Program-made: the position numbers and the translations under genes | Origin: Allium sativum | Taxonomy: Eukaryota > Streptophyta > Magnoliopsida > Asparagales > Amaryllidaceae | Assembly: GCA_030737875.1 (NCBI GenBank) | Contig: CM060909.1 | Location: 391,973,565-392,037,564 of the forward strand | DNA length: 64,000 nucleotides | Reading direction: 5' to 3' | The notes under the pieces: model-generated | Told to the model about the DNA's origin: nothing | The model's input: only the letters and a program-made list of their open reading frames with translations | Databases searched by the model: none | Part shown: one piece after another, positions 49,164-61,074 of the stretch | Numbering within the stretch: the first letter of the stretch is position 1 | Layout: every line of letters begins with the position of its first letter

Positions 49164-49228
49164 CCAGGTCGACACCCAGGTCGACTGCCCAGTCGACCTG
49201 GTCTGGGGGGTCGACTGCCCAGTCGACT
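49164..49228. repeat. Cluster of GTCGAC palindromes upstream of the F TATA box
   Basis: GTCGACTGCCCAGTCGAC occurs at 49180-49197 and 49210-49227, plus another GTCGAC at 49168-49173. All lie about 80-150 bases upstream of the TATA box, where promoter elements would sit. Confidence 0.85.
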
Positions 49229-49442
49229 CCCTAGTCGTCCGGGGCATTGGGCAGGAAATTTCCTGCCCAGCCTTTTTTGGGCTTTTGAATTCGAAATTTG
49301 ATTTCGAATTCGAGCTGTTTTCGATTCTGAAAATCCTGAAACTTCAGAGGGTCATATCTCTCTCATACGGACTCCGATTCTCGCAAACTCGGACTCATTT
49401 TCAAGCAGAATTTCGAGACGAACGCGCAACCCATTTCCCTTG

Positions 49443-49447
49443 ATTCT
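49443..49447. repeat. Probable target-site copy of G, left (ATTCT)
   Basis: It matches 62364-62368. The adjoining G end is abnormal, so this assignment is less sure than the others. Confidence 0.55.
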
Positions 49448-50268
49448 TATTTTAAAATTTAATTCTACCTTGATTTTTGACTCATACCGAGGTGTGAGGC
49501 TCGCGAATTCACGTTATACACAAAGCTACGCCACACAGGCCGTGCTTTGATCATCAACCCCAAGACTTTGCTTTTCAACAGAAGCCTTGATCAATTGCCA
49601 CTTACGCGTGCCACACTGGCAATTCACTCCATGTGACTGATGTCCATCGATATACAACCTCTGAGCTCGTACTTCTCAGAGAAGGGCGTTAAGCAAGAGA
49701 ATAAATTCTCTGCCGCCAAACAGATGTATATTTAATAGAGATCAATCAACACAGAATAAAATCCAATGTCAGACACACAATCCATTTACAAGTTCGTTCT
49801 GGGTCTGAACGAAACCGGAGGCACTTTCCTCGCATATCCATCCATCTCCAAGTACGTCTGGACGATCACCAACTATTTCCCTCATCTTGGGTGTACAGCC
49901 CAATCGAGATCATCAGTAATCACCCAGACGATGTGAAGACTTCCGGTCGTCAACCACCGTCTTCATCTTCGACATCTCGTCGAATCAGTTACTCAGAATG
50001 GGTATAAACCCGGCCTTTCTGAACAACCCACGTATATGATAAACAAATGTTACACAAACACACAAACGCCTCATTCCAATTCAGAATATTCTTTTATTCA
50101 CAAAATCACATTCTTAGGGAAAGGTTCCCATTAATTTTATCCAAGATAAATTCTTCTAAATTTATTCTATAATCTTCCTTTGGATATCATTTCAAACTAG
50201 TCGGGATTAGCGAATCACACTGAAGTAATTATTTATTTTATTTCCCAATCCCAACCTATATATCCCAT

Positions 50269-50560
50269 GGAGAAAACTGGTAATACTCCATACCTAACAC
50301 CACGGTGTTATCGGTAAAATTAATTACCATTTCACGTTCAAATCTAATTACAGATTTAACTATCGCTTTGGAGCAAAACTGGTGATACTCCACTCTCGAT
50401 CACTTTTCAGATTTGATAATTTAAATTATCAATTCACATTTTAATCTAATTAAAGATTCATTAAAACTCCACTTAGTTTTAATCTTTTCAAAAATCAATA
50501 TCCTGCATTTAACTGGGTTAAAGAACCAATGTCATCTAAAACACGGTTCACGACAAACCC
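50269..50560 (-). repeat. Hairpin cluster, left LTR of G
   Basis: CCAGTT-loop hairpins lie at 50269-50289 and 50370-50391, with TAACACCACGGTGTTA between them. A single GGGTT-type hairpin lies at 50515-50560. The right LTR has the same at 57767-57787, 57868-57889 and 58013-58058. Confidence 0.8.
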
Positions 50561-51238
50561 AAATCATATTTGATATTAAATACAAGGCTCTGAATAGAAA
50601 ATATATCGGCTTATATTCGATAACAAATTCTGAAACCAACAAATATCGTATTGGAAATAACGATATAAAATATATCTTTCAAATTCCCATAACAATATCT
50701 GTATAGTCACGAAATCCAACATCAAAATATTCCGAAGATAATTTCGATTCAACTCCAGTCCAGATCACGTATTGGGAATATTGATTTTTTTTTTAAAATC
50801 ACTTTCAAATTCAATTTATTTATTTCAAAAATAAATTGATTTTAATTCTAGTTCAAAACTAGTTCATTTCGATAAAAATCTATTTTTATCTTTTCAAATG
50901 TGGAATTTTTCAGCCCAATTTTTCCTAAATCATTTCTTATGATTCTACACAAATTATAGATATTTTTAATAATTTTATCTAGGCCCGTACAATCGATTTC
51001 CATCAACGGCCATCGAACTGCACTTACAACGACCTTTTCTAAATTTGATTTGGACATAATTCCAAATCCAACCGTTAGATTTCAAATTTATAGCATTCAT
51101 TGGAAATCACTTTTCGATACGAACCCAACGGTTCCGGTTTTAGGAGAATCCGACGGTCGGATCTCCCGCAACGTCAATTCGAAGTCAATTGTCAAAATTC
51201 ACGAACTGCCGCGGCGCGGCGCGTTCTATTCAGGCCAT

Positions 51239-51270
<32 letters not shown>

Positions 51271-52912
51271 TATATATTTCATCGATTTCCTTTTAAAATG
51301 AATTTTATAAATAGTTCTAAATTCGTTTCAAAAATAATTTCAACTTCATCTTCAATCTCAAATCGATTTGATTTCAATTCGAATTCATTTCAATTTTTAT
51401 TTAATTCGAATTCAAATTCATTTCAATTCAATTCAAATTCTAATTTGTTTTAATTCAATTCAATTTGAATTTACCTTGTATTTACTTCAATTCGAATTCA
51501 TTTCAAATTGATTTCAATTCAATTTCAGTTCGTTTTAAATTTCATTCAAAACGATTTCAATTCGTTTTTAATTCAATTTCAATTTAATTCAATTTGAATT
51601 CATTTCTATTTAATTCGAATTCAAATTCACTTTCTATTCAATTTGAATTCGAATTCACTTTCTATTCAATTCGAATTCATATTCTATTCGATTCGAATTC
51701 ATTTCAAATAGATTCAATAAAATTTCAATTTGAATTTTAATCTAATTTAATTTGAATTTCATTTCAAAATATTAAATTTTGAAATCACTTTTCAATATTC
51801 ATTATAAAACGAATAAAATCGATATAAATATCGTTCACGTCCAAAGTAACGCAACTCTAATCAACACGGCTATATATATTTCAATAAATTCGTTATTCTA
51901 TTCAACAAATGAATATATATATTCCACTCAACACATGAATCTATATTTCTTTCGACACACGACTAATCTCAGCACATGAGTATTGTCAAAACATCACTAT
52001 TTTTGTTATGTAAAATATTTTATAAAATTATGGTATCTATCATTTGATTTTTAAATCAGACTCCACCGTGAAGTAGTTCTAATTTTAAATATGATGAAGA
52101 TATAAATTTTATTATTAAAATATTTAACTCAACACACAAATAGTTTGAACACATGCACATCGTCAACACATGACTATTTTTATATTCAACACATGAATTT
52201 TCTTTTATAATATTCATTATTTTCCCGATTGAAATGAGGCCCAATCAATCACCATATAATGTTAATTATATGGATTCCATACAACACATGTATATAATAG
52301 CAATGATAAACAATCAACCATCATCCAAGGTGTACCACACAATTGCATAAGCATCAAATATAAATAATCAACGCTTACACAGTCTGTCGACCAATCGATC
52401 GACATACAATTAAATAATTGGGATTAGTGTACCCAAATATCATCCCAACACCCGTGTGGGGTTTCAAATCAACAAACACAGATTTTTATTTGTGCAGTTG
52501 GGCGATGTGTAAAATTTATCGTCCCAATCAATATCAGTCAAATCAGTGTATATAAACAAATCGGCCGATTTGTTTATAAATATTTATTTATTCACTTTCA
52601 CGTTAAAAATTATATTTTTAACAATAATTAATTTATTTCAACCATCTACATTTTATTATCGATTTCACATCAATTTCACAAACAATTTTTCACAACATAT
52701 CAATTAAACAAACAAGCCATCCATGGTCTGTGGATGACGGGTGTCAGGTGCTGCTAAGCACCGTCTGCATCCTAGTATATATATATAACTAGAAAAGGAA
52801 ATTTAGAGTGAGAAGTTCTCACCGATAGCTAATCCAAACGCCTCGACTCTTCCTATGTAGAAATCTTCGTCGTTCTCGCCTTTTTGTCACTTTCGTTGCC
52901 CGTATTCACTAC

Positions 52913-53280
52913 ATATATAAAAATCGAATTTTTACTTCGCTATTCAATATATAAAGATCGAATTTTCACTTCGCTATTCAATATATAAAAATTGAATTTT
53001 TACTTCGCTATTCAATATATAAAAATCAAATTTTTACTTCGCTCTTCAATATATAAAAATCGAATTTTTACTTCGCTATTCAATATATAAAAATCGAATT
53101 TTCACTTCGCTATTCAATATATAAAAATCGAAATTTTACTTTGCTATTCAATATTTAAAAATCGAATTTTCACTTCGCTATTCAATATATAAAAATCGAA
53201 TTTTTACTTCGCTATTCAATATATAAAAATCGAATTTTTACTTCACTATTCAATATATAAGAATCCCATTTTTACACCGC
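52913..53280 (-). repeat. 34-bp tandem array, left LTR of G
   Basis: About ten units of the AATCGAATTTTTACTTCGCT type plus one degenerate unit. Confidence 0.92.
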
Positions 53281-54005
53281 TACTATATAGATAAAAATTC
53301 TATTTTAAAAAAATTTAATCTTTTCTAATTCAAAAATTCAATCTTTATATAGTTAGAAATCTCGTCTTCTCACTTTTAAAAATATCGCCTCTTTTCTATT
53401 TTAAAAATCGAATTTCTTCCTAACAAAATCCAAATCTTTTCCTAATAAAAATGCAAACTATTTCCTAGTAAAAATCAAATCTTTTGCCTAATAAAAATGC
53501 AAACTTTTTCTTAGTAAAAATCAAATCTTTTGCCTAATAAAAATTCAAACTTTTTCACTATTAATTCATATAAAAAAACTGATTTTATAAATAAAAATAA
53601 AATTAAAACTTATAGGTTTTGCTGTTGGTGGAGGGGGCTCGGCAGGGGGTGTCGGCGGGTTTCAAATCGGAAGGGGAGGAGGAGAGAGCAGCGGGGCCGA
53701 CGAGAAGGGGGGTTCGGATTTTTAACAGAGGAGAGGGGGAGAAGATCGGAGGGGGATTGGGGAGGTCGACGGCGCCGTGGGGTAGGGCGCGGTGGCGCTG
53801 AATCGAGGGGAGGGGGTACGGTTGCAGTGGTGTCGCGAGGGAGGAGAAGAAGAGGAGGGTGGAGGACCCCTGGGGTGACGACGCCAGGGCGCGGCGGCCC
53901 TGGTGGCAGCGGCGGCGGCGGTCTGGCCCCCCCGTCGTTCGCTTTCTTCCTTTTTTATTTGTGTCGATCTGTGAGAATGAAGGGGGGGGGGGTTAAAAGG
54001 TTAAT

Positions 54006-54022
54006 ATAATTATATATTTTAT
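54006..54022 (-). promoter_or_regulatory. TATA-rich promoter of the G LTR, left copy
   Basis: The minus strand reads AAAATATATAATTATA just before the C-rich start of the leader. The right LTR keeps it at 61463-61480. Confidence 0.4.
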
Positions 54023-54905
54023 TTATTTATTTTATTCTAAAAAGTAACTTTTTATTTCGAAGTCAGAATCGAACCCACCGACTGTCGTCCCCAGCGTTTT
54101 ACCCCCATTCCGAACACAATGGGATATGTATCGTAGGTTGATTCGATCATTTCGATCAGTTTTCGTCAAAATCAACATATAACTCTATATATGGAATTTG
54201 AACGCGCATTTCAATTTACTGGGGTCACATACTAACTCGAAAAATTCCACAAAAATATTTTCTAGCTTCGTATTGACGATACGGTCCTAACAAAACTAGT
54301 TTCATCGAATTCAGAGACCGTTAGAAAAATGGCCATTTTCCAGTCGATTAAAATCAACTAAAACTGGTCAAACGCGTTTTCTTATGCCACGCTCACATAT
54401 TGATTCGAAAAATTATGAAATTTGGAATCTAGCAATAATTTTACATCACACACCCAACAAAAGTGGTTTCGTCGAAATCCGAGGTCGTTTGCAAAATTTC
54501 CATTTTTAAGGGCCTGAATTCCATAGCGACTATTCAGAATTTTCAACTGGACCTATCTTTTGATTCCCGCTATGAAATTTAGATTTTTCGGATTCGTTGG
54601 AAAGATATTATCAATTAGACCCTATTACTTTTGGTTTCACTTAAATCCGGATTGTTTTGCACCCGGTACATTCATTTGAAGTTTGAAATCGAATTATCGA
54701 ACTACCGCGCCATTTTCAATTCCTTTTATAATTATATATAATTATTTATATTCTAACGACGACGTATATAATATATATGTTCGAATTATATTCAAAATAA
54801 ATTTCTCGTCGATATTATTTAAAATAGTCTATTTTAAATGTTCAAAATTCACTAAAATTGCCAAAATAAAAAATTTAAATTGGCTCGCATTTCCGGGTTG
54901 TTACA

Positions 54906-54919
54906 ATCTCCCCCACTTA
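54906..54919 (-). other. Polypurine tract of G
   Basis: The minus strand reads TAAGTGGGGGAGAT, as in C and D. Confidence 0.88.
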
Positions 54920-55903
54920 AAACTTTTCGTCCCCGAAAAGGAACAAAGTTGAAAGTGGTTTGATTAATCAACTCTACGTTCGATCTGGCTTCCATTCTCC
55001 AACTTTTCAGTTTTTGAGAATTCAAATTCTTCAAAATTTTGGCTAACACCCTAAATTTTCGAAAAATTTCGCCATAACCTCCCCTGCACCGGGAGCAACC
55101 GGAAAATCCCGAAATTGCTATATAGGCCTTCTGATCTCAAAAAGAAAAAGAAAAAGCCAAGCGGCTAGCCAATCGGCTCATAAAATCATCATCATCCAAA
55201 CAAAACAGTAAATTATGGTAAACACGTACCTATTTGTCGGGCAAACAAATTTTATTCTCTGCTCTAGCCTCCTTGCAATGACCTGTTCAATGTAAGTACA
55301 TGTATATGCAAGCAAATGCGACCAATTTTCAATACAATTCAATATTTTGTACAATTAGGCTAAATGGTTCAAAATTATTAAACAAATAAACAACCAACAC
55401 AAACATCAATCAATTAGTGAATTAGAGTTTCAAATTCATAATTTTGATACCTATACAGAAAATCATGTTTTTGATGTCAATCACAACAATGTATTCTAGC
55501 TATATTTGTTTTGGTTCTCACACCAGTCTAATGGAAATATATAGATATCACACTTTCGAAACACGAACATAAATATTGATGATGCCATGGTCATTATCAA
55601 TATCATCTCCGGGCGACTAGAGTGTAATTCTATATTTATCCAGTATATTAAAACTTCGAATATACGTTCATGACGCATATACGCGAAATCTTTATATACT
55701 CGATTGTCCAAATTCAAAATAAATAAATAATCAAATACGTGTAAAACGATTTAAATTTTAAAACAAATTGTTTTCATTTGAAAAATATACTCTTCACACT
55801 CATTCTAGGACACTACAGATCCTATCTCTAACGAGTCACTAATCCAATATCTGATGAATTCTTTCGTATGTAACTAATGTGTCTTGTTCTCGAGCTCTGT
55901 AAA

Positions 55904-55920
55904 CCAAAGCTCTGATACCA
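55904..55920 (-). other. Primer-binding site of G
   Basis: The minus strand reads TGGTATCAGAGCTTTGG, one base from the LTR. Confidence 0.88.
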
Positions 55921-58727
55921 CTGTAAGAACCCGTAACTTCCCCGTGTAGGAAAGAGCGGATACTTTGAGGACAGGACAAAATAGAACGCAAACAGAAGAA
56001 CATTTCATTGTTATTACAACAATTCCATCAGATACAAGAATATACAGAGTATAAACGAATAAATTACATTCGACAAATATCAGAGATTACAATAAATTAC
56101 GTAGCAGTGGAAAAATATACGAAATACAACTGAAAGTGATACGCGGATACAGAGCTTTCCGAGCATCGTTCCAGCTGTAAATCAGGACCCTGTGAATATA
56201 AATCTGCAAAACCAAAACTACTAGCTGCCCGTGTCGAAAATAAGGGCACCCAAAGTTTAAGTTAAAACAATAAACTCTAGGTCAGTCATGTGACTGGTGT
56301 GAGAACTAAAACAGTTATATAAAACTTTACTTTAAAAGATAGTAATTCAAGGGACCACGCCGTATAACACGGAACGGGTTTCCTCCCAAGAATACTAGTG
56401 CATATAACAAAATAGCGCAATGCTCTTTGAAAAAATGAAGCTATTATAAGACCCAGGTCCCATCACACAATGCAACGCAAGCCGGAGGATAGGGTTTTCC
56501 CTTATAATAGCCAAACATGCTTGGTACGTCAAAACAAATCATTTGATACTATTATAAGTGTATAGTGTCAAAACAATTTTCAATCATAAATATCAATCAT
56601 AGGCGGCATGGGTACCATCTATCATGTCGTCATACTAGTTCTACAATTAAAACCGCAATATCACGTATTGGAAATTGGATTCCGTCATGAGCCGAGGCAA
56701 GGGGCAAGCTCCTCTCCGTTCAAGACACTCTAGCAAATGTCTCAGGACCCCACTTTGATCCTTGGAATCGGCTGGGCCGGTCCTCACCTAACTTTGGAGG
56801 ATTAGTTATTCCTGAACACACGTTTCCCGGTCCTTACAGACCAATATCCGAGGCGCCTAGCATTCCAACAACCACACAGGTGAAAAGTATATAAATGTCA
56901 GGGCTGGTAGGTCACTGACACCACCCTAGCTAGAAAGAAACGTCGTGCTCTCCCAGCGGTCCGTCTCCTGTTTTTTGACTCATACCGAGGTGTGAGGCTC
57001 AAGAATTCACGTTATACACAAAGCTATGCCACACAGGCCGTGCTTTAATCATCAACCCCAAGACTTTGCTTTTCAACAGAAGCCTTGATCAATTGCCACT
57101 TACGCGTGCCACACTGGCAATTCACTCCATGTGACTGATGTCCATTGATATACAACCTCTGAGCTCGTACGTCTCAGAGAAGGGCGTTAAGCAAGAGAAT
57201 AAATTCTCTGCCGCCAAACAGATGTATATTTAATAGAGATCAATCAACACAGAATAAAATCTAATGTCAGACACGCAATCCATTTACAAGTTCGTTTTGG
57301 GTTTGAATGAAACCGGAGGCACTTTCCTCGCATATCCATCCATCTCCAAGTACGTCTGGACGATCACCAACTGTTTCCCTCATCTTGGGTGTACAGCCCA
57401 ATCGAGATCATCAGTAATCACCCAGACGATGTGAAGACTTCCGGTCTTCAACCACCGTCTTCATCTTCGACATATCGTCGAATCGGTTACTCAGAATGGG
57501 TATAAACCCGACCTTTCTGAACAACCCATGTATATGATAAACAAATGTTACACAAACACACAAACGCCTCATTCCAATTTAGAATATTCTTTTATTCACA
57601 AAATCACATTCTTAGGGAAAGGTTCCCATTAATTTTATCCAAGATAAATTCTTCTAAATTTATTCTATAATCTTCCTTTGGATATCATTTCAAACTAGTC
57701 GGGATTATCGAATCACACCGAAGTAATTATTTATTTTATTTCCCAATCCCAACCTATATATCCCATGGAGAAAACTGGTAATACTCCATACCTAACACCA
57801 CGGTGTTATCGGTAAAATTAATTACCATTTCACGTTCAAATCTAATTACAGATTTAACTATCGCTTTGGAGCAAAACTGGTGATACTCCACACTCGATCA
57901 CTTTTTAGATTTGATAATTTAAATTATCAATTCACATTTTAATCTAATTAAAGATTCATTAAAACTCCACTTAGTTTTAATCTTTTCAAAAATCAATATC
58001 CTGCATTTAACTGGGTTAAAGAACCAATGTCATCTAAAACACGGTTCACGACAAACCCAAATCATATTTGATATTAAATACAAGGCTCTGAATAGAAAAT
58101 ATATTGGCTTATATTCGATACCAAATTCTGAAACCAACAAATATCGTCTTGGAAATAACATATAAAATATATCTTTCAAATTCCCATAACAATATCTGTA
58201 TAGTCACGAAATCCAACATCAAAATATTCCAAAGATAATTTCGATTCAACTCCAGTCCAATTCACGTATTGGGAATATTGATATTTTTTTTAAAATCACA
58301 TTCAAATTCAATTTATTTATTTCAAAAATAAATTGATTTTAATTCTAGTTCAAAACTAGTTCATTTCGATAAAAATCTATTTTTATCTTTTCGAATGTGG
58401 AATTTTTCAGCCCAATTTTTCCCAAATCATTTCTTATGATTTTACACAAATTTTAGATATTTTTAATAATTTTATCTAGGCCCGTACAGTCGATTTCCAT
58501 CAACGGCCATCGAACTGCACTTACAGCGACCTTTTCTAAATTTGATTTGGACATAATTCCAAATCCAACCGTTAGATTTCAAATTTCTAGCATTCATTGG
58601 AAAGCTCTTTTCGATACGAACCCAACGGTTCCGGTTTTAGGAGAATCCGATCTTCCGCAACGTCAATTCGAAGTCAATGGTCGAAATTCACAAACTGCCG
58701 CGGTGCGGCGCGTTCTATTCAGGCCGT

Positions 58728-58761
<34 letters not shown>

Positions 58762-60412
58762 TATATTTCATCGATTTCCTTTTAAAACGAATTTTATAAA
58801 TAGTTCTAAATTCGTTTCAAAAACAATTTCAACTTCATCTTCAATCTCAAATCGATTTGATTTCAATTCAATTCGAATTCATTTCAATTTTTATTTAATT
58901 CGAATTCAAATTCGTTTCAATTCAATTCAAATTCTAATTCATTTTAATTCAATTCAATTTGAATTTACCTTCTATTTACTTCAATTCGAATTCATTTCAA
59001 ATTGATTTCAATTCAATTTTAGTTCATTTTAAATTTCATTCGAAACGATTTCAATTCGTTTTTAATTCAATTTCAATTTAATTCAATTTGAATTCATTTC
59101 TATTTAATTCGAATTCAAATTCACTTTCTATTCAATTTGAATTCGAATTCACTTTCTATTCAATTCGAATCGAATTCATTTTCTATTCGATTCGAATTCA
59201 TTTCAAATTGATTCAATAAAATTTCAATTTGAATTTTAATCTAATTTAATTTGAATTTCATTTCAAAATATTAAATTTTGAAATCACTTTTCAATATTCA
59301 TTATAAAACGAATAAAATCGATATAAATATCGTTCACGTCCAAAATAGCGCAACTCTAATCAACACGGCTATATATATTTCAATAAATTCGTTATTCTAT
59401 TCAACAAATGAATATATATATTCCATTCAACACATGAATCTATATTTCTTTCAACACACGACTAATCTCAACACATGAGTACTGTCAACACATCACTATT
59501 TTTGTTATGTAAAATATTTTATAAAATTATGTTATCTATCGTTTGATTTTTAAATCAGACTTGAAGTAGTTCTCATTTTAAATATGATAAAGATATAAAT
59601 TTTATTATTAAAATATTTTACTCAACACACGAATAGTTTGAACACATGCGCATCGTCAACACATGACTATTTTTATATTCAACACATGAATTTTCTTTTA
59701 TAATATTCATTATTTTCCCGATTGAAATGAGGCCCAATCAATCACCATATAATGTTAATTATATGGATTCCATACAACACATGTATATAATAGCAATGAT
59801 AAACAATCAACCATCATCCAAGGTGCACCACACAACTGCATAAGCATCAAATATAAATAATCAACGCTTAAACAGTCTGTCGACCAATCGATCGACATAC
59901 AATTAAATAATTGGGATTAGTGTACCCAAATATCATCCCAACACCCGTGTAGGGTTTCAAATCAACAAACACAGATTTTTATTTGTGCAGTTGGGCGATG
60001 TGTAAAATTTATCGTCCCAATCAATATCAGTCAAATCAGTGTATATAAACAAATCGGCCGATTTGTTTATAAATATTTATTTATTCACTTTCACATTAAA
60101 AATTATATTTTTAACGATAAGTAATTTATTTCAACCATCTACATTTTATTATCGATTTCACATCAATTTCACAAACAATTTTTCACAACACATCAATTAA
60201 ACAAACAAGCCATCCATGGTCTGTGGATGACGGGTGTCGGGTGTTGCTAAGCACCGTCTACATCTTAGTATATATATATATAACAAGAAAAGGAAATTTA
60301 GAGTTAGAAGTTCTCACCGATAGCTAATCCAAACGCCTCGACTCTTCCTATGTAGAAATCTTCGTCGTTCTCGTTTTTTTGTCACATTCGTTGCCCGTAT
60401 TCACTACATATA

Positions 60413-60750
60413 TAAAAATCGAATTTTTACTTCGCTATTCAATATATAAAGATCGAATTTTCACTTCGCTATTCAATATATAAAAATCGAATTTTTACTT
60501 CGCTATTCAATATATAAAAATCGAATTTTTACTTCGCTATTCAATATATAAAAATCGAATTTTTACTTCGTTATTCAATATATAAAAATCGAATTTTCAC
60601 TTCGCTATTCAATATATAAAAATCGAAATTTTACTTCGCTATTCAATATATAAAAATCGAATTTTCACTTCGCTATTCAATATATAAAAATCGAATTTTT
60701 TACTTCGCTATTCAATATATAAGAATCCCATTTTTACACCGCTACTATAT
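60413..60750 (-). repeat. 34-bp tandem array, right LTR of G
   Basis: About nine units plus one degenerate unit, one fewer than in the left LTR of the same element. Confidence 0.92.
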
Positions 60751-61068
60751 AGATAAAAATTCTATTTTAAAAAAAATTAATATTTTCTATTTCAAAAATT
60801 CAATCTTTACATAGTTAGAAATTTCGTCTTCTCACTTTTAAAAATATCGCCTCTTTTCTATTTTAAAAATCGAATTTCTTACTAACAAAATCCAAATCTT
60901 TTCCTAATAAAAATGCAAACTTTTTCCTAGTAAAAATCAAATCTTTTGCCTAATAAAAATGCAAACTTTTTCCTAGTAAAAATCAAATCTTTTGCCTAAT
61001 AAAAAAGCAAACCTTTTCACTGTTAATTCATATAAAAAACTGATTTTATAAATAAAAATAAAAATAAA

Positions 61069-61074
61069 ACTTAC
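61069..61074 (-). promoter_or_regulatory. Candidate 5' splice donor in the G leader
   Basis: The minus strand reads GTAAGT at the end of the GC-rich leader, as in D and E. Confidence 0.45.

Larger units (their letters stand above)
45217..49447 (-). repeat. LTR F, main part
   Basis: Apart from listed repeats and promoter signals it holds no gene. Small frames (45278-45517, 46168-46401, 48143-48391) lack domains. A roughly 73-bp duplication with CATAATACTAGTCTTACG lies at 46050-46200, and a 124-bp duplication beginning ACCTCTCACATT at 47683 and 47807. The block at 47040-47105 aligns with the D/E/C LTR motif around GGCCGAAACC. Confidence 0.8.
49448..54905 (-). repeat. Left (3') LTR of G, outer end missing
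   Basis: From about 49473 it aligns with 56970-62363. The final kilobase expected at its 3' end (counterpart of 55922-56969) is replaced by about 25 unrelated AT-rich bases. The leader donor is mutated here (ATAAGT at 53609-53614 in place of GTAAGT). The plus-strand frame at 53530-54009 is antisense to the GC-rich leader. Confidence 0.88.
54906..55921 (-). other. Interior of element G, non-coding, 1.0 kb
   Basis: It matches the D interior (24610-25645) on the opposite strand, including the ATCCAATATCTGATGAATTC stretch near the primer site. No gag or pol. The frame at 55496-55717 has no domain. Confidence 0.9.
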
